Positions 8,536-18,101 of a stretch of DNA of 64,000 bases are shown here, in pieces. Position 1 is the first letter of the stretch. Every line of letters starts with the position of its first letter. The position numbers were made by a program, and so were the translations under genes. The notes beneath the pieces are model-generated. The model made no database searches, was not told where the DNA came from, and saw only the letters and a program-made list of their open reading frames with translations. Source of the stretch: an uncultured Erythrobacter sp. (GTDB lineage Bacteria > Pseudomonadota > Alphaproteobacteria > Sphingomonadales > Sphingomonadaceae); the NCBI GenBank assembly GCA_947499505.1, contig CANMOQ010000002.1, positions 620,001-684,000 on the forward strand, given 5' to 3'.

Positions 8536-8607
8536 GCCCACTCCCTCCACCCACACGCCCGGAACCTACCGGGTGATCATCCGGGTGGAAGGGTGGAGGG
8601 AGCGGGC
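8536..8607 (+). promoter_or_regulatory. Long hairpin between rpmI and rplT
   Basis: Arms 8536-8552 and 8591-8607 form a 17 bp stem with a single mismatch (GCCCACTCCCTCCACCC against GGGTGGAGGGAGCGGGC). A small secondary hairpin, CCCGG-x-CCGGG, sits inside the loop near 8558-8575. It ends 30 bases before the rplT start. There is no T-run, so it is not a simple terminator. An RNA processing site, attenuator or autoregulatory site for L20/L35 is possible (inference). Confidence 0.65.
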
Positions 8608-8637
8608 TGGCGCAGAACTCTACAAAGGATACTACAT

Positions 8638-8997
8638 ATGCCTCGCATTAAACGCGGCGTCACCACACGCCAAAAGCACAAGCGTCTACTCGAACAAGCC
8701 AAGGGCTATCGCGGTCGCCGCAAGAACACCATTCGCGTTGCGCGCCAAGCGGTCGAGAAGGCCGGTCAATACGCTTACCGCGACCGTAAAGCGAAAAAGC
8801 GCAGCTTCCGCGCGATCTGGATCCAGCGCATCAACGCGGCTGTTCGCGCTGAAGGCCTGACCTACTCTCAGTTCATGCACGGCGTGAAGCTGGCGGGTAT
8901 TGAGCTTGACCGCAAAGTCATGGCGGACCTGGCCATGAACGAAGAAGCCGCGTTCAAGTCGATCATCACTCAGGCGAAGGCGGCATTGCCAGCTTAA
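8638..8997 (+). CDS. rplT: 50S ribosomal protein L20
   Basis: Primary 23S rRNA-binding protein required for early 50S assembly; 119 residues, normal length. The start [15 protein letters not shown] and the segment [14 protein letters not shown] are strongly conserved in the family. The ATG at 8638 is supported by AAAGGA at about 8624-8629, and the longer reading from 8593 would add non-conserved residues. In many bacteria L20 represses its own operon by binding leader RNA structures, which makes the hairpin upstream notable. A strong terminator follows at 9062-9090, separating it from pheST. Confidence 0.98.
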   Translation: MPRIKRGVTTRQKHKRLLEQAKGYRGRRKNTIRVARQAVEKAGQYAYRDRKAKKRSFRAIWIQRINAAVRAEGLTYSQFMHGVKLAGIELDRKVMADLAMNEEAAFKSIITQAKAALPA

Positions 8998-9061
8998 GCC
9001 AGCGCTCCACGCAAGGCATGCGCAGCCGCGCAGAGCCATGTAGGAAACGCGAAACGGATAG

Positions 9062-9090
9062 GGCGCTGGCCATAGAGGCTGGCGCCTTTT
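9062..9090 (+). terminator. Rho-independent terminator after rplT
   Basis: GGCGCTGGCC (9062-9071) pairs with GGCTGGCGCC (9077-9086) over 10 bp, counting two G-T pairs. A 5-base loop separates the arms, and TTTT followed by CGTTT comes directly after. It lies 65 bp after the rplT stop. Confidence 0.88.
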
Positions 9091-9147
9091 CGTTTGTAGA
9101 AACGCGCCAAACTTGTAAAAACGCGACATATCGGCCAAAGCCAACTG

Positions 9148-10053
9148 ATGGGTGGGCAGAGGACGAGACACGTAGGTCAAAAGGATGCGGACTTCACCGT
9201 TCGCAGCCAGTTCTACTCGCCTTCACCAGAGTTCGATGGCTGCTTCACGACCTTCTACCAATTGGTGTTAGAGGTTGAAGATGGCAAAACTGTCAAAGAC
9301 CACTTGCAGCCGGAATGGGCCAATATCCGCTTCTTCGGCGGCAGCCGTCCAAACGCCAGCATTGGCACATCGCAGCTTTCCGGAGCGCGCTTCACTGCCA
9401 CTGGGCCAAGTTCGCTTCCATGCCAGTTTGAGCTCGGCGCATCACGCATGTGGGGCATCGGCTTCTTGCCGCTGGGCTGGGCACGGTTCATCGATGTCGA
9501 CGCGCGCGAGCTCGCGAATGTTGGCTGTGACGGCGCGGCGCATCCCGCCTTTGCGAAGTTCGAAAGGCTGGCTGACGCCTTGTGCGATGAAAGCGCGAGC
9601 GACGAGCAGCAATTGGCCGCGATTGAAGACACGATGCGCGCGCTGATGCGGCCCAACCGCGATGAGCCCAAGATCGCCCGCGTGCACAAGGCGCTGGTGG
9701 AACCCGAGCTCAATACGGTCGACGACTTGGCGCAGGCGAGCGGGATCAGCGTACGCACACTTGAGCGCGTGTGCCGGCGGTATTTCGGCTTTGCTCCAAA
9801 GCTCCTGATCCGGCGCCAGCGCTTCATGCGCAGCCTGTCGGACTGGATGCTGCATGATAAGCGGCTGTGGACCGAGGCGATGGACGATCACTATCATGAT
9901 CAAGCCCAATTCACCCGCGAGTTCCGCGAGTTCATGACCATGAACCCAAGCGATTATGCCGCTCTGGAGCATCCCATTCTGGCCTCTTTCATGGAGGCCC
10001 GCGCGCGGGTTTGGGGCAGCGCTGCGCAAACGCTAGACAAGCCGCTGCGATAG
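9148..10053 (+). CDS. AraC-family transcriptional regulator
   Basis: A 301-residue regulator. The N-terminal domain (about 20-175) resembles the DUF6597-like sensor half of AraC-type proteins, and the C-terminal domain (about 180-285) is an AraC helix-turn-helix pair with ASGISVRTLERVCRRYFGFAPK and HYHDQAQFTREFREFMTMNPSDY. The start at 9148 is provisional, since no strong ribosome-binding site is obvious and a later start is possible. It lies between the rplT terminator and pheS, interrupting the usual ribosomal-protein to pheST linkage. The target is unknown. Confidence 0.87.
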   Translation: MGGQRTRHVGQKDADFTVRSQFYSPSPEFDGCFTTFYQLVLEVEDGKTVKDHLQPEWANIRFFGGSRPNASIGTSQLSGARFTATGPSSLPCQFELGASRMWGIGFLPLGWARFIDVDARELANVGCDGAAHPAFAKFERLADALCDESASDEQQLAAIEDTMRALMRPNRDEPKIARVHKALVEPELNTVDDLAQASGISVRTLERVCRRYFGFAPKLLIRRQRFMRSLSDWMLHDKRLWTEAMDDHYHDQAQFTREFREFMTMNPSDYAALEHPILASFMEARARVWGSAAQTLDKPLR

Positions 10054-10158
10054 ACGTGGCGCAAGTGATGCGCCGATCTTCGCAGCAATGCGCAATTCGC
10101 GCTTTGCCAAGGCGGCGAAATCCCGCTAGCGGACCGGCTCAAACCTTTGGGCTAGACC

Positions 10159-11295
10159 ATGACTGAATTGACATCACAAAAAGACGCCGCGCTCGCGGCA
10201 ATCTCTGCCGCTGATACGCTCGATGCGCTGGAAGAACAGCGCGTTGGCGCACTGGGCAAAAAGGGCTGGGTGAGCCTGGCGCTCAAGACTTTGGGCCAGT
10301 TGAGCCCGGAAGAGCGCAGCGAAGCGGCACCCGCGATCCAGGCGATCCGCGCTGAGGTGGCCGATGCAATTGCGGCGAAAAGGCAAGCGCTGGAGGCCGC
10401 TGAGCTCGAAGCGCAGCTGGCCAGCGAAACGCTCGACCTCACTCTGCCCGCACCGGACACCGTCATGGGTTCGGTCCACCCGGTTAGTCAGGTGATGGAC
10501 GAGCTGGCGGAGATCTTTGCCGATCTCGGCTTTGCGGTCGCAACCGGCCCAGAGATCGAAGACGACTGGCACAACTTCACTGCGCTCAACATGGATGAGA
10601 GCCATCCTGCGCGCGCGATGCACGATACGTTCTACTTCCCGGATAAGGCAGCGGATGGTGGCCAATCGGCCTCAAGTAGCGAAGCGGTAGGCCAGAAGAA
10701 AATGCTGCTCAGGACGCACACTTCGCCGGTTCAGATCCGCAGCATGAAAGAACAAGGCGCGCCGATCCGCTTGATCGCACCGGGCCGTGTCTATCGCAGC
10801 GATAGCGACGCGACCCACACGCCGATGTTCCATCAGGTCGAGGGCCTGGTGATCGACAAGAACATTCACCTCGGCCATCTCAAATGGACGCTGGAGACGT
10901 TCTTCAAGGCGTTCTTTGAGCGCGAAGACATCACCCTGCGTCTGCGCCCATCATACTTCCCGTTCACTGAGCCCAGCGTTGAGGTCGATGTTGGCTACTC
11001 CAACGAAGGGGATCGCCGCGTGGTTGGCGGTCACGGTGATGAGCCGGGCTATGACTGGATGGAACTGGGCGGCAGCGGGATGGTGAACCGCCGCGTGCTC
11101 GAGTTTGCCGGGATCGACCCGGACGAATATCAAGGCTTTGCCTTTGGCCTCGGGATCGACCGCATCGCCATGCTCAAATACGGCATGAACGACCTGCGCG
11201 CCTTCTTCGATGGCGATCCGCGCTGGCTGGCGCATTATGGCTTCTCGCCGTTTGATCAGCCAACCCTTTCCGCTGGTGTAGGAGCGCGCGCATGA
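10159..11295 (+). CDS. pheS: Phenylalanine--tRNA ligase alpha subunit
   Basis: Catalytic subunit of the alpha2-beta2 enzyme that charges tRNA-Phe. An N-terminal coiled-coil tRNA-binding region (about 1-95) precedes the class II catalytic core. Visible motifs include motif 2 around [21 protein letters not shown] and motif 3 near [14 protein letters not shown]. At 378 residues it is longer than the typical 330-360, partly through a polar Gly/Ser/Ala-rich insert around residues 160-178 just after FYFPDKA. The stop overlaps the pheT start as ATGA, which indicates translational coupling. Confidence 0.98.
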   Translation: MTELTSQKDAALAAISAADTLDALEEQRVGALGKKGWVSLALKTLGQLSPEERSEAAPAIQAIRAEVADAIAAKRQALEAAELEAQLASETLDLTLPAPDTVMGSVHPVSQVMDELAEIFADLGFAVATGPEIEDDWHNFTALNMDESHPARAMHDTFYFPDKAADGGQSASSSEAVGQKKMLLRTHTSPVQIRSMKEQGAPIRLIAPGRVYRSDSDATHTPMFHQVEGLVIDKNIHLGHLKWTLETFFKAFFEREDITLRLRPSYFPFTEPSVEVDVGYSNEGDRRVVGGHGDEPGYDWMELGGSGMVNRRVLEFAGIDPDEYQGFAFGLGIDRIAMLKYGMNDLRAFFDGDPRWLAHYGFSPFDQPTLSAGVGARA

Positions 11296-13706
11296 AGTTC
11301 TCCGTCACATGGCTCAAAGACCATCTCGAAACCGTCGCAACGCTCGGCGAGATCACCAATGCGCTGACCGCAATCGGGCTTGAGGTTGAAGGCGTTGAAG
11401 ACCCGGCCGAGAGGCTCGCGGGCTTCAAGGTTGCGAAAGTCCTGACCGCTGAAAAGCATCCCGATGCTGACAAGCTGCAAGTGCTAAGCGTCGACACGGG
11501 CGAGGGTGATCCGCTGCAGGTTGTGTGCGGCGCGCCCAATGCGCGAGCGGGAATGAAGGGCGTGCTGGGTCTGCCCGGCGCGGTGGTGCCCGCCAATGGT
11601 ATGCAGCTTCGCAAGAGCGCGATCCGCGGCGTGGAGAGCAACGGCATGATGTGCTCCGTGCGCGAGCTGGAGCTGGGCGATGAGCATGGCGGCATTATCG
11701 AATTGCCGGACGATGCCAGCGTCGGCCATGCCTTTGCCGACTACCAAGGTTCCTCGCCGATCATTGATGTGGCGATCACGCCAAACCGCCCCGATTGCAT
11801 GGGCGTATACGGAATTGCGCGCGATCTGACCGCGGCGGGTCTTGGCACGCTGAAGCCGATTGCTTTTCCGAAATTTGAGGCATCCGGCGCGTGCCCGGTT
11901 GAAATCCGCACGGATGATCCGGAAGGCTGCCCCGCATTCCACGGCCGGGTGGTAAAGGGCGTGAAAAACGGCCCATCGCCAGACTGGCTGCAGCAGCGCC
12001 TGATCAGTGCCGGTCAGCGTCCGATCTCGCTGCTGGTCGATCTGACCAATTACCTGATGCTGGCCTTTGGCCGTCCGGCGCACGCCTATGATCTGGCAAA
12101 GCTGTCTGGCGCGGTTGTGGCGCGCCGCGCGAAGGCGGGCGAGCAAGTGTTGGCGCTCAATGAGAAAACCTACACGCTTGATGAAAGCATGGTGGTGATC
12201 GCGGATGATGCGCAGGTTCACGACATTGCTGGGATTATGGGCGGTGAGCACTCCGGCGTGTCGGATGACACCACCGATCTGCTGCTTGAAATTGCCTACT
12301 TCGATCCGGCCCGCATCGGTGTCACCGGGCGCAAGCTGGGTCTTGCATCGGACGCGCGCACCCGCTTTGAGCGTGGCGTCGATCCTGAATTTCTCGACGA
12401 TGGTCTCGACCTGCTCACTGGCTTGATTGTCGAGCTGGCAGGCGGCGAAGCAAGCGAGAGCGTGCGCGCTGGCACTGCGCCCAGCGAGCCATTGGTCGTT
12501 GCCTTTGATACGGGTCTAACCTCGCGGCTTGGCGGCGTTGACGTGCCGGATGATGAGCAGCGCGGCATCCTGGAAAGTCTTGGTTTCGCGGTCGATGACA
12601 AATGGAACGTCACGTGCCCGCTGCGCCGCAATGATATCGAAGGCGCAGCCGATCTCGTCGAAGAAGTTGTGCGTATTCACGGCCTCGACAAGGTGGAAAG
12701 CGTGGCCTTGCCGCGCATGGACGGGGTGGCCCGGCCAACGGCGACACCGGCGCAGCTGCTCGAGCGTAAATTGCGCCGCGCAGCGGCGGCCAGCGGCTTT
12801 GACGAAGCGATCACCTGGTCGTTCCTGCCAAGCGATGCAGCTGAGCATTTCGCGCCTGAGGGTGAACAGCTGTGGGTGCTCGACAACCCGATCAGCGAAG
12901 ACATGAAGGCCATGCGGCCATCGCTGATCCCTGGCCTGCTCATGGCGGCTCAGCGCAATGCGGACCACGGGGCCAGCACCACTCGCTTGTTTGAGCTGGG
13001 ACGGCGCTATTTCCGCGGAGCAAGCGGCATGAGCGACGAGCGGCCAACGCTTGGCCTCGTGCTCGCGGGTGACAAGACGCAGCGCGGCTGGGCGGTGGGC
13101 AAGGCCGCGCAGTTCGATGCCTTTGATGCGAAAGCGGCGGCGATCCAATTGCTCGAAGCTGCCGGCGCCCCTGCGGACCGATTGATGGTAATGGAGCCGG
13201 TGGCAGAGGGAACGGGGGGTCAATTCCACCCGGGGCAATCGGCGACCTTGCGGCTTGGGCCAAAGAAGGTTCTGGCGCGCTTTGGCATGCTTCATCCCGC
13301 GACGCTCAAGGCGTTTGACATGGCTGGCCCGGTTGCTGCGGTTGAGATCTTCCTCGATGCGATCCCAGCGAAGAAGGCGGGCAAAGGCCCGGTCAGCTTC
13401 GCGCGGCCAAGCTTTGCCCCGCCAGCCTTGCAATCGGTGACGCGCGATTTTGCGTTTCTGGTGCCAGAGGCGCTTGTGGCGGGTGATCTGCTGCGCGCGG
13501 TTCAGGGTGCGGATAAGGCGAATATCGTGAGCGCGCGGGTGTTCGATCTGTTCACCGGCGGCAATGTCCCCGAGGGCCAGAAGTCACTCGCGATCGAGGT
13601 AACTCTGCAGCCCGGCGAAAAGAGCTTCAAGGACGCGGAATTGGCCGAGATTTCGGACAAGATCGTCGCAGCCGCAGCCAAGCAAGGAGCGGAGCTGCGC
13701 GGCTAA
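11292..13706 (+). CDS. pheT: Phenylalanine--tRNA ligase beta subunit
   Basis: Editing and tRNA-binding subunit, 804 residues and normal length. In order it shows an EMAP-type tRNA-binding domain (about 40-150), a B3/B4 editing domain (about 210-385), a B5 domain (about 400-475), the catalytic-like core (about 490-690) and a C-terminal ferredoxin-fold anticodon-binding domain (about 710-804, with [18 protein letters not shown]). It overlaps pheS by four bases. The next gene is on the opposite strand and the two converge with a 46 bp gap. Confidence 0.98.
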   Translation: MKFSVTWLKDHLETVATLGEITNALTAIGLEVEGVEDPAERLAGFKVAKVLTAEKHPDADKLQVLSVDTGEGDPLQVVCGAPNARAGMKGVLGLPGAVVPANGMQLRKSAIRGVESNGMMCSVRELELGDEHGGIIELPDDASVGHAFADYQGSSPIIDVAITPNRPDCMGVYGIARDLTAAGLGTLKPIAFPKFEASGACPVEIRTDDPEGCPAFHGRVVKGVKNGPSPDWLQQRLISAGQRPISLLVDLTNYLMLAFGRPAHAYDLAKLSGAVVARRAKAGEQVLALNEKTYTLDESMVVIADDAQVHDIAGIMGGEHSGVSDDTTDLLLEIAYFDPARIGVTGRKLGLASDARTRFERGVDPEFLDDGLDLLTGLIVELAGGEASESVRAGTAPSEPLVVAFDTGLTSRLGGVDVPDDEQRGILESLGFAVDDKWNVTCPLRRNDIEGAADLVEEVVRIHGLDKVESVALPRMDGVARPTATPAQLLERKLRRAAAASGFDEAITWSFLPSDAAEHFAPEGEQLWVLDNPISEDMKAMRPSLIPGLLMAAQRNADHGASTTRLFELGRRYFRGASGMSDERPTLGLVLAGDKTQRGWAVGKAAQFDAFDAKAAAIQLLEAAGAPADRLMVMEPVAEGTGGQFHPGQSATLRLGPKKVLARFGMLHPATLKAFDMAGPVAAVEIFLDAIPAKKAGKGPVSFARPSFAPPALQSVTRDFAFLVPEALVAGDLLRAVQGADKANIVSARVFDLFTGGNVPEGQKSLAIEVTLQPGEKSFKDAELAEISDKIVAAAAKQGAELRG

Positions 13707-13752
13707 GCCCCGCGCGGTCTGAAACTGGGCGGCTGAGCAATAGTGACCGGGT

Positions 13753-14361
13753 CTAATCGCCCCAGCCGTCGTCTGCGGCTGAGCCGCTTGCGCCCCAGTC
13801 TTCGCCGTATTCCTTCTCAAACTTCTCGCGCTTTTCTTGTGCGGCCATCTCGCGTTCCATCTCACTGAACGCGACCATAGTCTCATTGGCGGCGTTGATC
13901 CGTTCTTGAACTTTTCCGCCCTGCGCGCTTAGTACGGCTTTGGCGGCAGGGGAAGTGGCGAACATCATATCGAAAGCGCGCCCTTCGATGGTCGAGGCGA
14001 TCTGTTCTTCGGCCGCTTTCTGGGCCATGGAATTGTCCTGGCTTCCTACTGTCTTGTGGAGCTGCTCAAACTTCGAAGTTACGCGCGTACCATCGCCATC
14101 TGGCACAATGGTCGCGACGATCCGAAAGATATCGCCGCCCAGTTCATCGTTTGCAGTGATCACAAACGTATTGGGGCTAGGATTCGTGACTGTCTCGCCA
14201 ACGACATTGCGCCCGAGGATCGCTATTGGCAGCTTCGCGCCTTTCAGTGCTTTCGCCACTTCTTCCGGAGATTTCTCGAAGTACTGACCCGATGCGCCGC
14301 ATGCAGTCAGCAAGACGGCAAAGAAACCGGAAAGAAGAATTCTGTAAATCGACATTGGCAC
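13753..14361 (-). CDS. Predicted lipoprotein, 202 aa
   Basis: An exported lipoprotein of unknown function. A hydrophobic signal ending in the lipobox LLTAC places the lipidated Cys at about residue 21. The mature part begins with a segment that mentions no known motif, carries a central beta-rich region (about 45-105), and ends in a charged helical tail (about 150-195) rich in Glu, Lys and Arg that is probably coiled. The real start is probably the internal ATG two codons later (MSIYRILL). It is convergent with pheT and divergent from prfC. Not assigned to a family. Confidence 0.7.
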   Translation of the reverse strand: MPMSIYRILLSGFFAVLLTACGASGQYFEKSPEEVAKALKGAKLPIAILGRNVVGETVTNPSPNTFVITANDELGGDIFRIVATIVPDGDGTRVTSKFEQLHKTVGSQDNSMAQKAAEEQIASTIEGRAFDMMFATSPAAKAVLSAQGGKVQERINAANETMVAFSEMEREMAAQEKREKFEKEYGEDWGASGSAADDGWGD

Positions 14362-14511
14362 CCCCTATTCGTGGGCCTGATTTCGCAGATCGATATTACC
14401 AGTCGGTAAATTGAAGGCACAGCGCTGTGCACGCTGAGGGGGATGTAGACGGGTTCAGCGCTTGCGGCTAAGGCGCCCGCTCCATGTCCAACGGTGCTTT
14501 AAGCTAAACCT

Positions 14512-16044
14512 ATGTCCAATCGCCGCACATTTGCGATCATCTCTCACCCCGATGCGGGTAAGACCACGCTGACGGAGAAGCTGTTGCTGCAAGGCGGCGC
14601 CATTCACTTGGCGGGCGAGGTGAAGGCGCGCGGGCAAGCGCGGCGGGCGCGCTCTGACTGGATGAAGATCGAGCAGCAGCGCGGCATCTCAGTCACGTCC
14701 TCAGTGATGACGTTTGAAAAAGAGTATGACGGTGAGAAGATCACCTTCAACCTTCTCGATACGCCGGGTCACGAAGATTTTTCCGAGGACACCTATCGGA
14801 CGCTGACCGCCGTCGACAGTGCGGTGATGGTGATTGATGCGGCCAAGGGTATTGAGCCGCAAACCCGCAAATTGTTCGAAGTGTGCCGCCTTCGCAGCGT
14901 GCCGATCATCACCTTTATCAACAAGGTTGACCGCGAAGGGCGCCCAGGCTTTGAATTGATGGACGAGGTCGCCGAGATGCTTGCGCTCGACGTCAGCCCG
15001 CAAGGCTGGCCAATCGGCATGGGTGGGCAATTTGAAGGCGTGCTCGATTTTGAAAGCGGCGCTGTCAGCCGCCCGGAAGGCCCGTCGAAGGAATTCCTCG
15101 GTACCCGTGATGCCAATCCAGACATTCCCGCCGAATGGGCCGAAGAGGCTGAGCTGGCGCAAGTGGGCTATCCCGAGTTTGACCTTGAGGCTTACCGTAG
15201 TGGCGATTTGACCCCGGTCTATTTCGGATCGGCGCTTAAGAATTTCGGCGTCACCGAACTGATCGATGCGATTGCGAAGCACGCCCCGCCGCCGCGTCCG
15301 CAGCCAGCAGGCGATGAGCAGATCACGCCTGAGCATGATGAGGTCACCGGCTTCATCTTCAAGGTGCAGGCGAATATGGACCCCAATCACCGGGACCGGA
15401 TTGCGTTCATGCGTCAGGTGTCTGGCACTTTTAAGCGCGGCATGAAGCTGACCCCTTCCGGGCTGGGTAAGCCGATTGCGATCCATTCCCCGATCTTGTT
15501 CTTCGCGCAGGACCGCGAGATTGCCGACACCGCCGAGGCGGGCGACATTATTGGTATTCCAAACCACGGCACTTTGCGCGTGGGCGACACGCTGAGCGAG
15601 CAGAACAAAGTCCGCTTCACCGGCCTGCCCAATTTTGCGCCTGAGATCCTGCGGCGGGTCCAGCTCAAAGATCCGACCAAGACCAAGCAGCTGCGCAAGG
15701 CCTTGGATGACCTCAGCGAAGAGGGCGTGATCCAGGTGTTCTACCCGGAGCTTGGCGCTCAGCATATTGTCGGTGTGGTTGGTCAGCTTCAGCTAGAGGT
15801 GCTGATCTCGCGGCTGTCTGCGGAATATAAGGTGGAAGCGGGGCTAGAGGCCGCGCCGTTCGCCACCGCCCGCTGGGTCAAAGGTGAAGGCCAGGCGCTT
15901 GCTGATTTTGAGAGTTTCAACCGCGCCAACCTCGCCAAAGACCGCGACGGCGACCTGGTGTTCATGGCCAAGAGCCCGTGGGACGTGAATTATCAGGAAG
16001 AGAAGAACCCAGGGCTCAAATTCTCGGCCACCAAAGAACGCTAG
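14512..16044 (+). CDS. prfC: Peptide chain release factor 3
   Basis: Translational GTPase that recycles RF1/RF2 after termination. The G1 motif SHPDAGKTT, the switch region ISVTSSVMTF, G3 DTPGHEDF and G4 NKVDR are present in the N-terminal GTPase domain (about 1-275). Domain II and the RF3-specific C-terminal domain follow, with QLRKALDDLSEEGVIQVF. At 510 residues it matches the family (about 525). RF3 is patchily distributed in alphaproteobacteria. It is preceded by a 150 bp gap and followed 51 bp later by a hydrolase gene. Confidence 0.97.
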   Translation: MSNRRTFAIISHPDAGKTTLTEKLLLQGGAIHLAGEVKARGQARRARSDWMKIEQQRGISVTSSVMTFEKEYDGEKITFNLLDTPGHEDFSEDTYRTLTAVDSAVMVIDAAKGIEPQTRKLFEVCRLRSVPIITFINKVDREGRPGFELMDEVAEMLALDVSPQGWPIGMGGQFEGVLDFESGAVSRPEGPSKEFLGTRDANPDIPAEWAEEAELAQVGYPEFDLEAYRSGDLTPVYFGSALKNFGVTELIDAIAKHAPPPRPQPAGDEQITPEHDEVTGFIFKVQANMDPNHRDRIAFMRQVSGTFKRGMKLTPSGLGKPIAIHSPILFFAQDREIADTAEAGDIIGIPNHGTLRVGDTLSEQNKVRFTGLPNFAPEILRRVQLKDPTKTKQLRKALDDLSEEGVIQVFYPELGAQHIVGVVGQLQLEVLISRLSAEYKVEAGLEAAPFATARWVKGEGQALADFESFNRANLAKDRDGDLVFMAKSPWDVNYQEEKNPGLKFSATKER

Positions 16045-16095
16045 TCACTCACGCGAGTGTTGCAGCGCAGCAATGTTCGCGGCATGGGACATTGC

Positions 16096-16977
16096 ATGAC
16101 TGTATCAGGCCCAACCTCCCAGACGTTTTTCTCTCAGCGCATCAAGCTCAATTACTTTGATTGGGCGCAAAGCGATGCCGACCGCGCAAAGCCTAAGCTG
16201 GTGCTGGTGCATGGCGGGCGCGACCACGCGCGCAGCTGGGACTGGACGGCGGAGCAGCTGTGCGCCGATTATCATGTGGTGGCGATGGATCACCGCGGGC
16301 ACGGCGACAGCGATTGGGTGTCTGATGGCAATTATCAATCGGGCGACATGGTCTATGATCTGGCTCAGCTGATCCACCAATTGGGCAGCGGCCCTGTGAC
16401 CATTGTCAGTCATTCCATGGGCGGCAATGTCGCCCTTCGCTATGCGGGCACCTTCCCCGACATGGTGACAAAGCTGGTCGCGATCGAAGGCCTTGGCCCA
16501 AGCCCGGAATGGCGAGCTGAGCAGCGTGCAACGCCTTATCCCGAGCGCCTGGCCGAATGGATCGGGAAGAAGCGCAAGGCGGCTGGGCGAAGCCCGCGCA
16601 AATACGACAGCATCGAGGCGGCATTCGCGCGCATGATCGAGGAAAACTCCTACCTAACGGAAGAGCAGGCGCGGCACCTGACCGTGCACGGGGTCAACCG
16701 TAATGAGGACGGCACCTATAGCTGGAAATTCGATCCGCATCTCAATGTTTGGGGCGTCGAAGACGTGGCCGATGAGTTTATCGAGCAGACTTGGGGCGCG
16801 ATCACATGCCCCACTTTGCTGCTCTACGGCGCGGACAGCTGGGCCTCCAATCCTGAGAAGGACGGACGGCTCAAGCATTTCAACACCGCTCAAGTCATCG
16901 AATTTGAAAAGGCCGGGCATTGGCTGCACCATGACCAGTTCGACAAGTTTATGAGCGTGCTGAGAGACTTTCTTTGA
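16096..16977 (+). CDS. Alpha/beta hydrolase
   Basis: Cytoplasmic alpha/beta-fold hydrolase of unknown substrate. It shows the oxyanion loop VLVHGGRDHARSW, the strand-turn MDHRGHGDSDW, the nucleophile elbow VSHSMGGN (G-x-S-x-G variant with Ser in SHSMGG), and a late catalytic His in EKAGHWLHHDQ. ATG at 16096 (MTVSG) is chosen because the open frame upstream begins with TTG and lacks a ribosome-binding site; ATG 16084 is an alternative. It is followed 32 bp later by a flavin-binding protein on the same strand, probably as one transcript. Confidence 0.85.
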   Translation: MTVSGPTSQTFFSQRIKLNYFDWAQSDADRAKPKLVLVHGGRDHARSWDWTAEQLCADYHVVAMDHRGHGDSDWVSDGNYQSGDMVYDLAQLIHQLGSGPVTIVSHSMGGNVALRYAGTFPDMVTKLVAIEGLGPSPEWRAEQRATPYPERLAEWIGKKRKAAGRSPRKYDSIEAAFARMIEENSYLTEEQARHLTVHGVNRNEDGTYSWKFDPHLNVWGVEDVADEFIEQTWGAITCPTLLLYGADSWASNPEKDGRLKHFNTAQVIEFEKAGHWLHHDQFDKFMSVLRDFL

Positions 16978-17009
16978 GAGCCGTGTTCTGATCCATAAGG
17001 AGAACCAAA

Positions 17010-17567
17010 ATGGCTGAGTTTTTTGATGCGCTGAATGACAAGCACACCGCGATGATCGAAGCGCAGCCAGTGTTCTTCGTGGCGACCTCTGCGCCGATTG
17101 GGCGGATCAATCTCAGTCCAAAGGGCTATGATGCCTTTCGCATTCTTAACCCCAAACGTGTCGCTTATCTCGATCTCGGCGGGTCAGGCAACGAAACGCA
17201 CGCGCATCTGGGAGCGGACGGGCGCATCACGATCATGTTTTGCAATTTTCAGCAGCCCGCCAATATCCTGCGGATTTATGGGCGCGGTGTCCCCGTGCTG
17301 CCGCAGGATGACGGCTGGGACAAACTGGCGAGCCATTTCACGATGCTGCCGGGTACGCGCCAAATCTTTACGATCGATATTGAGAGTGTGCAGACCAGCT
17401 GCGGCTGGGGTGTCCCGATAATGACGCTGGAGACAGAGCGAGAGACGCTGAAGAAAGCGCATCGGCAATCGGACCCGGCGGAATGGGAGGCAAAAATGGC
17501 GACCCGCATCAGCAGCATTGATGGCCTGCCAACGCGCCCAACCGATCGCTATATCGCGGGCAAATAA
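17010..17567 (+). CDS. Pyridoxamine 5'-phosphate oxidase-family (FMN-binding split barrel) protein
   Basis: Split-barrel flavin-binding protein of 185 residues, of the group annotated as pyridoxamine 5'-phosphate oxidase-related. The opening AEFFDALNDKHTAMIEAQPVFFVAT and the segment INLSPKGYDAFRILN are characteristic of this group, whose substrate is not established. It lacks the C-terminal dimerisation domain of true PdxH, so vitamin B6 synthesis is unlikely. A good ribosome-binding site, AAGGAG, precedes the ATG. Probably cotranscribed with the hydrolase upstream. Confidence 0.85.
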   Translation: MAEFFDALNDKHTAMIEAQPVFFVATSAPIGRINLSPKGYDAFRILNPKRVAYLDLGGSGNETHAHLGADGRITIMFCNFQQPANILRIYGRGVPVLPQDDGWDKLASHFTMLPGTRQIFTIDIESVQTSCGWGVPIMTLETERETLKKAHRQSDPAEWEAKMATRISSIDGLPTRPTDRYIAGK

Positions 17568-17587
17568 CTGCGTTGCAAGCGCCCTGG

Positions 17588-17650
17588 CTGCCTAAAAAAT
17601 AAACAAGAGGTTAAAAATTAGGCAGATCACTCTAGGTGGTTAACCCTAGA
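17588..17650 (+). promoter_or_regulatory. Two inverted repeats upstream of the glnK promoter
   Basis: CTGCCTAA (17588-17595) is repeated inverted as TTAGGCAG (17618-17625), and TCTAGG (17631-17636) is repeated inverted as CCTAGA (17645-17650). Both lie 40 to 100 bases upstream of the sigma-54 promoter, where an enhancer-binding protein such as NtrC normally binds. Neither matches a textbook NtrC box closely, so the role is inferred from position. The first could instead be a transcript end structure for the preceding gene. Confidence 0.35.
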
Positions 17651-17688
17651 ACCCGCGCTTCTGCGCGATTCCCCTCTCTTACCGAAAC

Positions 17689-17704
17689 TGGCACGCCTTT
17701 TGCT
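17689..17704 (+). promoter_or_regulatory. Sigma-54 (-24/-12) promoter of glnK-amtB
   Basis: TGGCAC (17689-17694), five bases, then TTGCT (17700-17704). This is an exact match to the sigma-54 consensus with GG at -24 and GC at -12 at the required spacing. The start codon of glnK is 47 bases further on. RpoN itself is encoded in this window at 61699-63201. RpoN/NtrC control of PII and ammonium transporter genes is well established in proteobacteria. Confidence 0.9.
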
Positions 17705-17726
17705 GCTCTATGAGGGCCGGGGCTGA

Positions 17727-18089
<363 letters not shown>

Positions 18090-18101
18090 GGGGGCAATCT
18101 A

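Noticed and set aside
12516..13433. 305-codon minus-strand frame inside pheT
   Set aside because: Entirely antisense to the conserved catalytic and FDX-ACB parts of PheT; no domain match and typical antisense composition.
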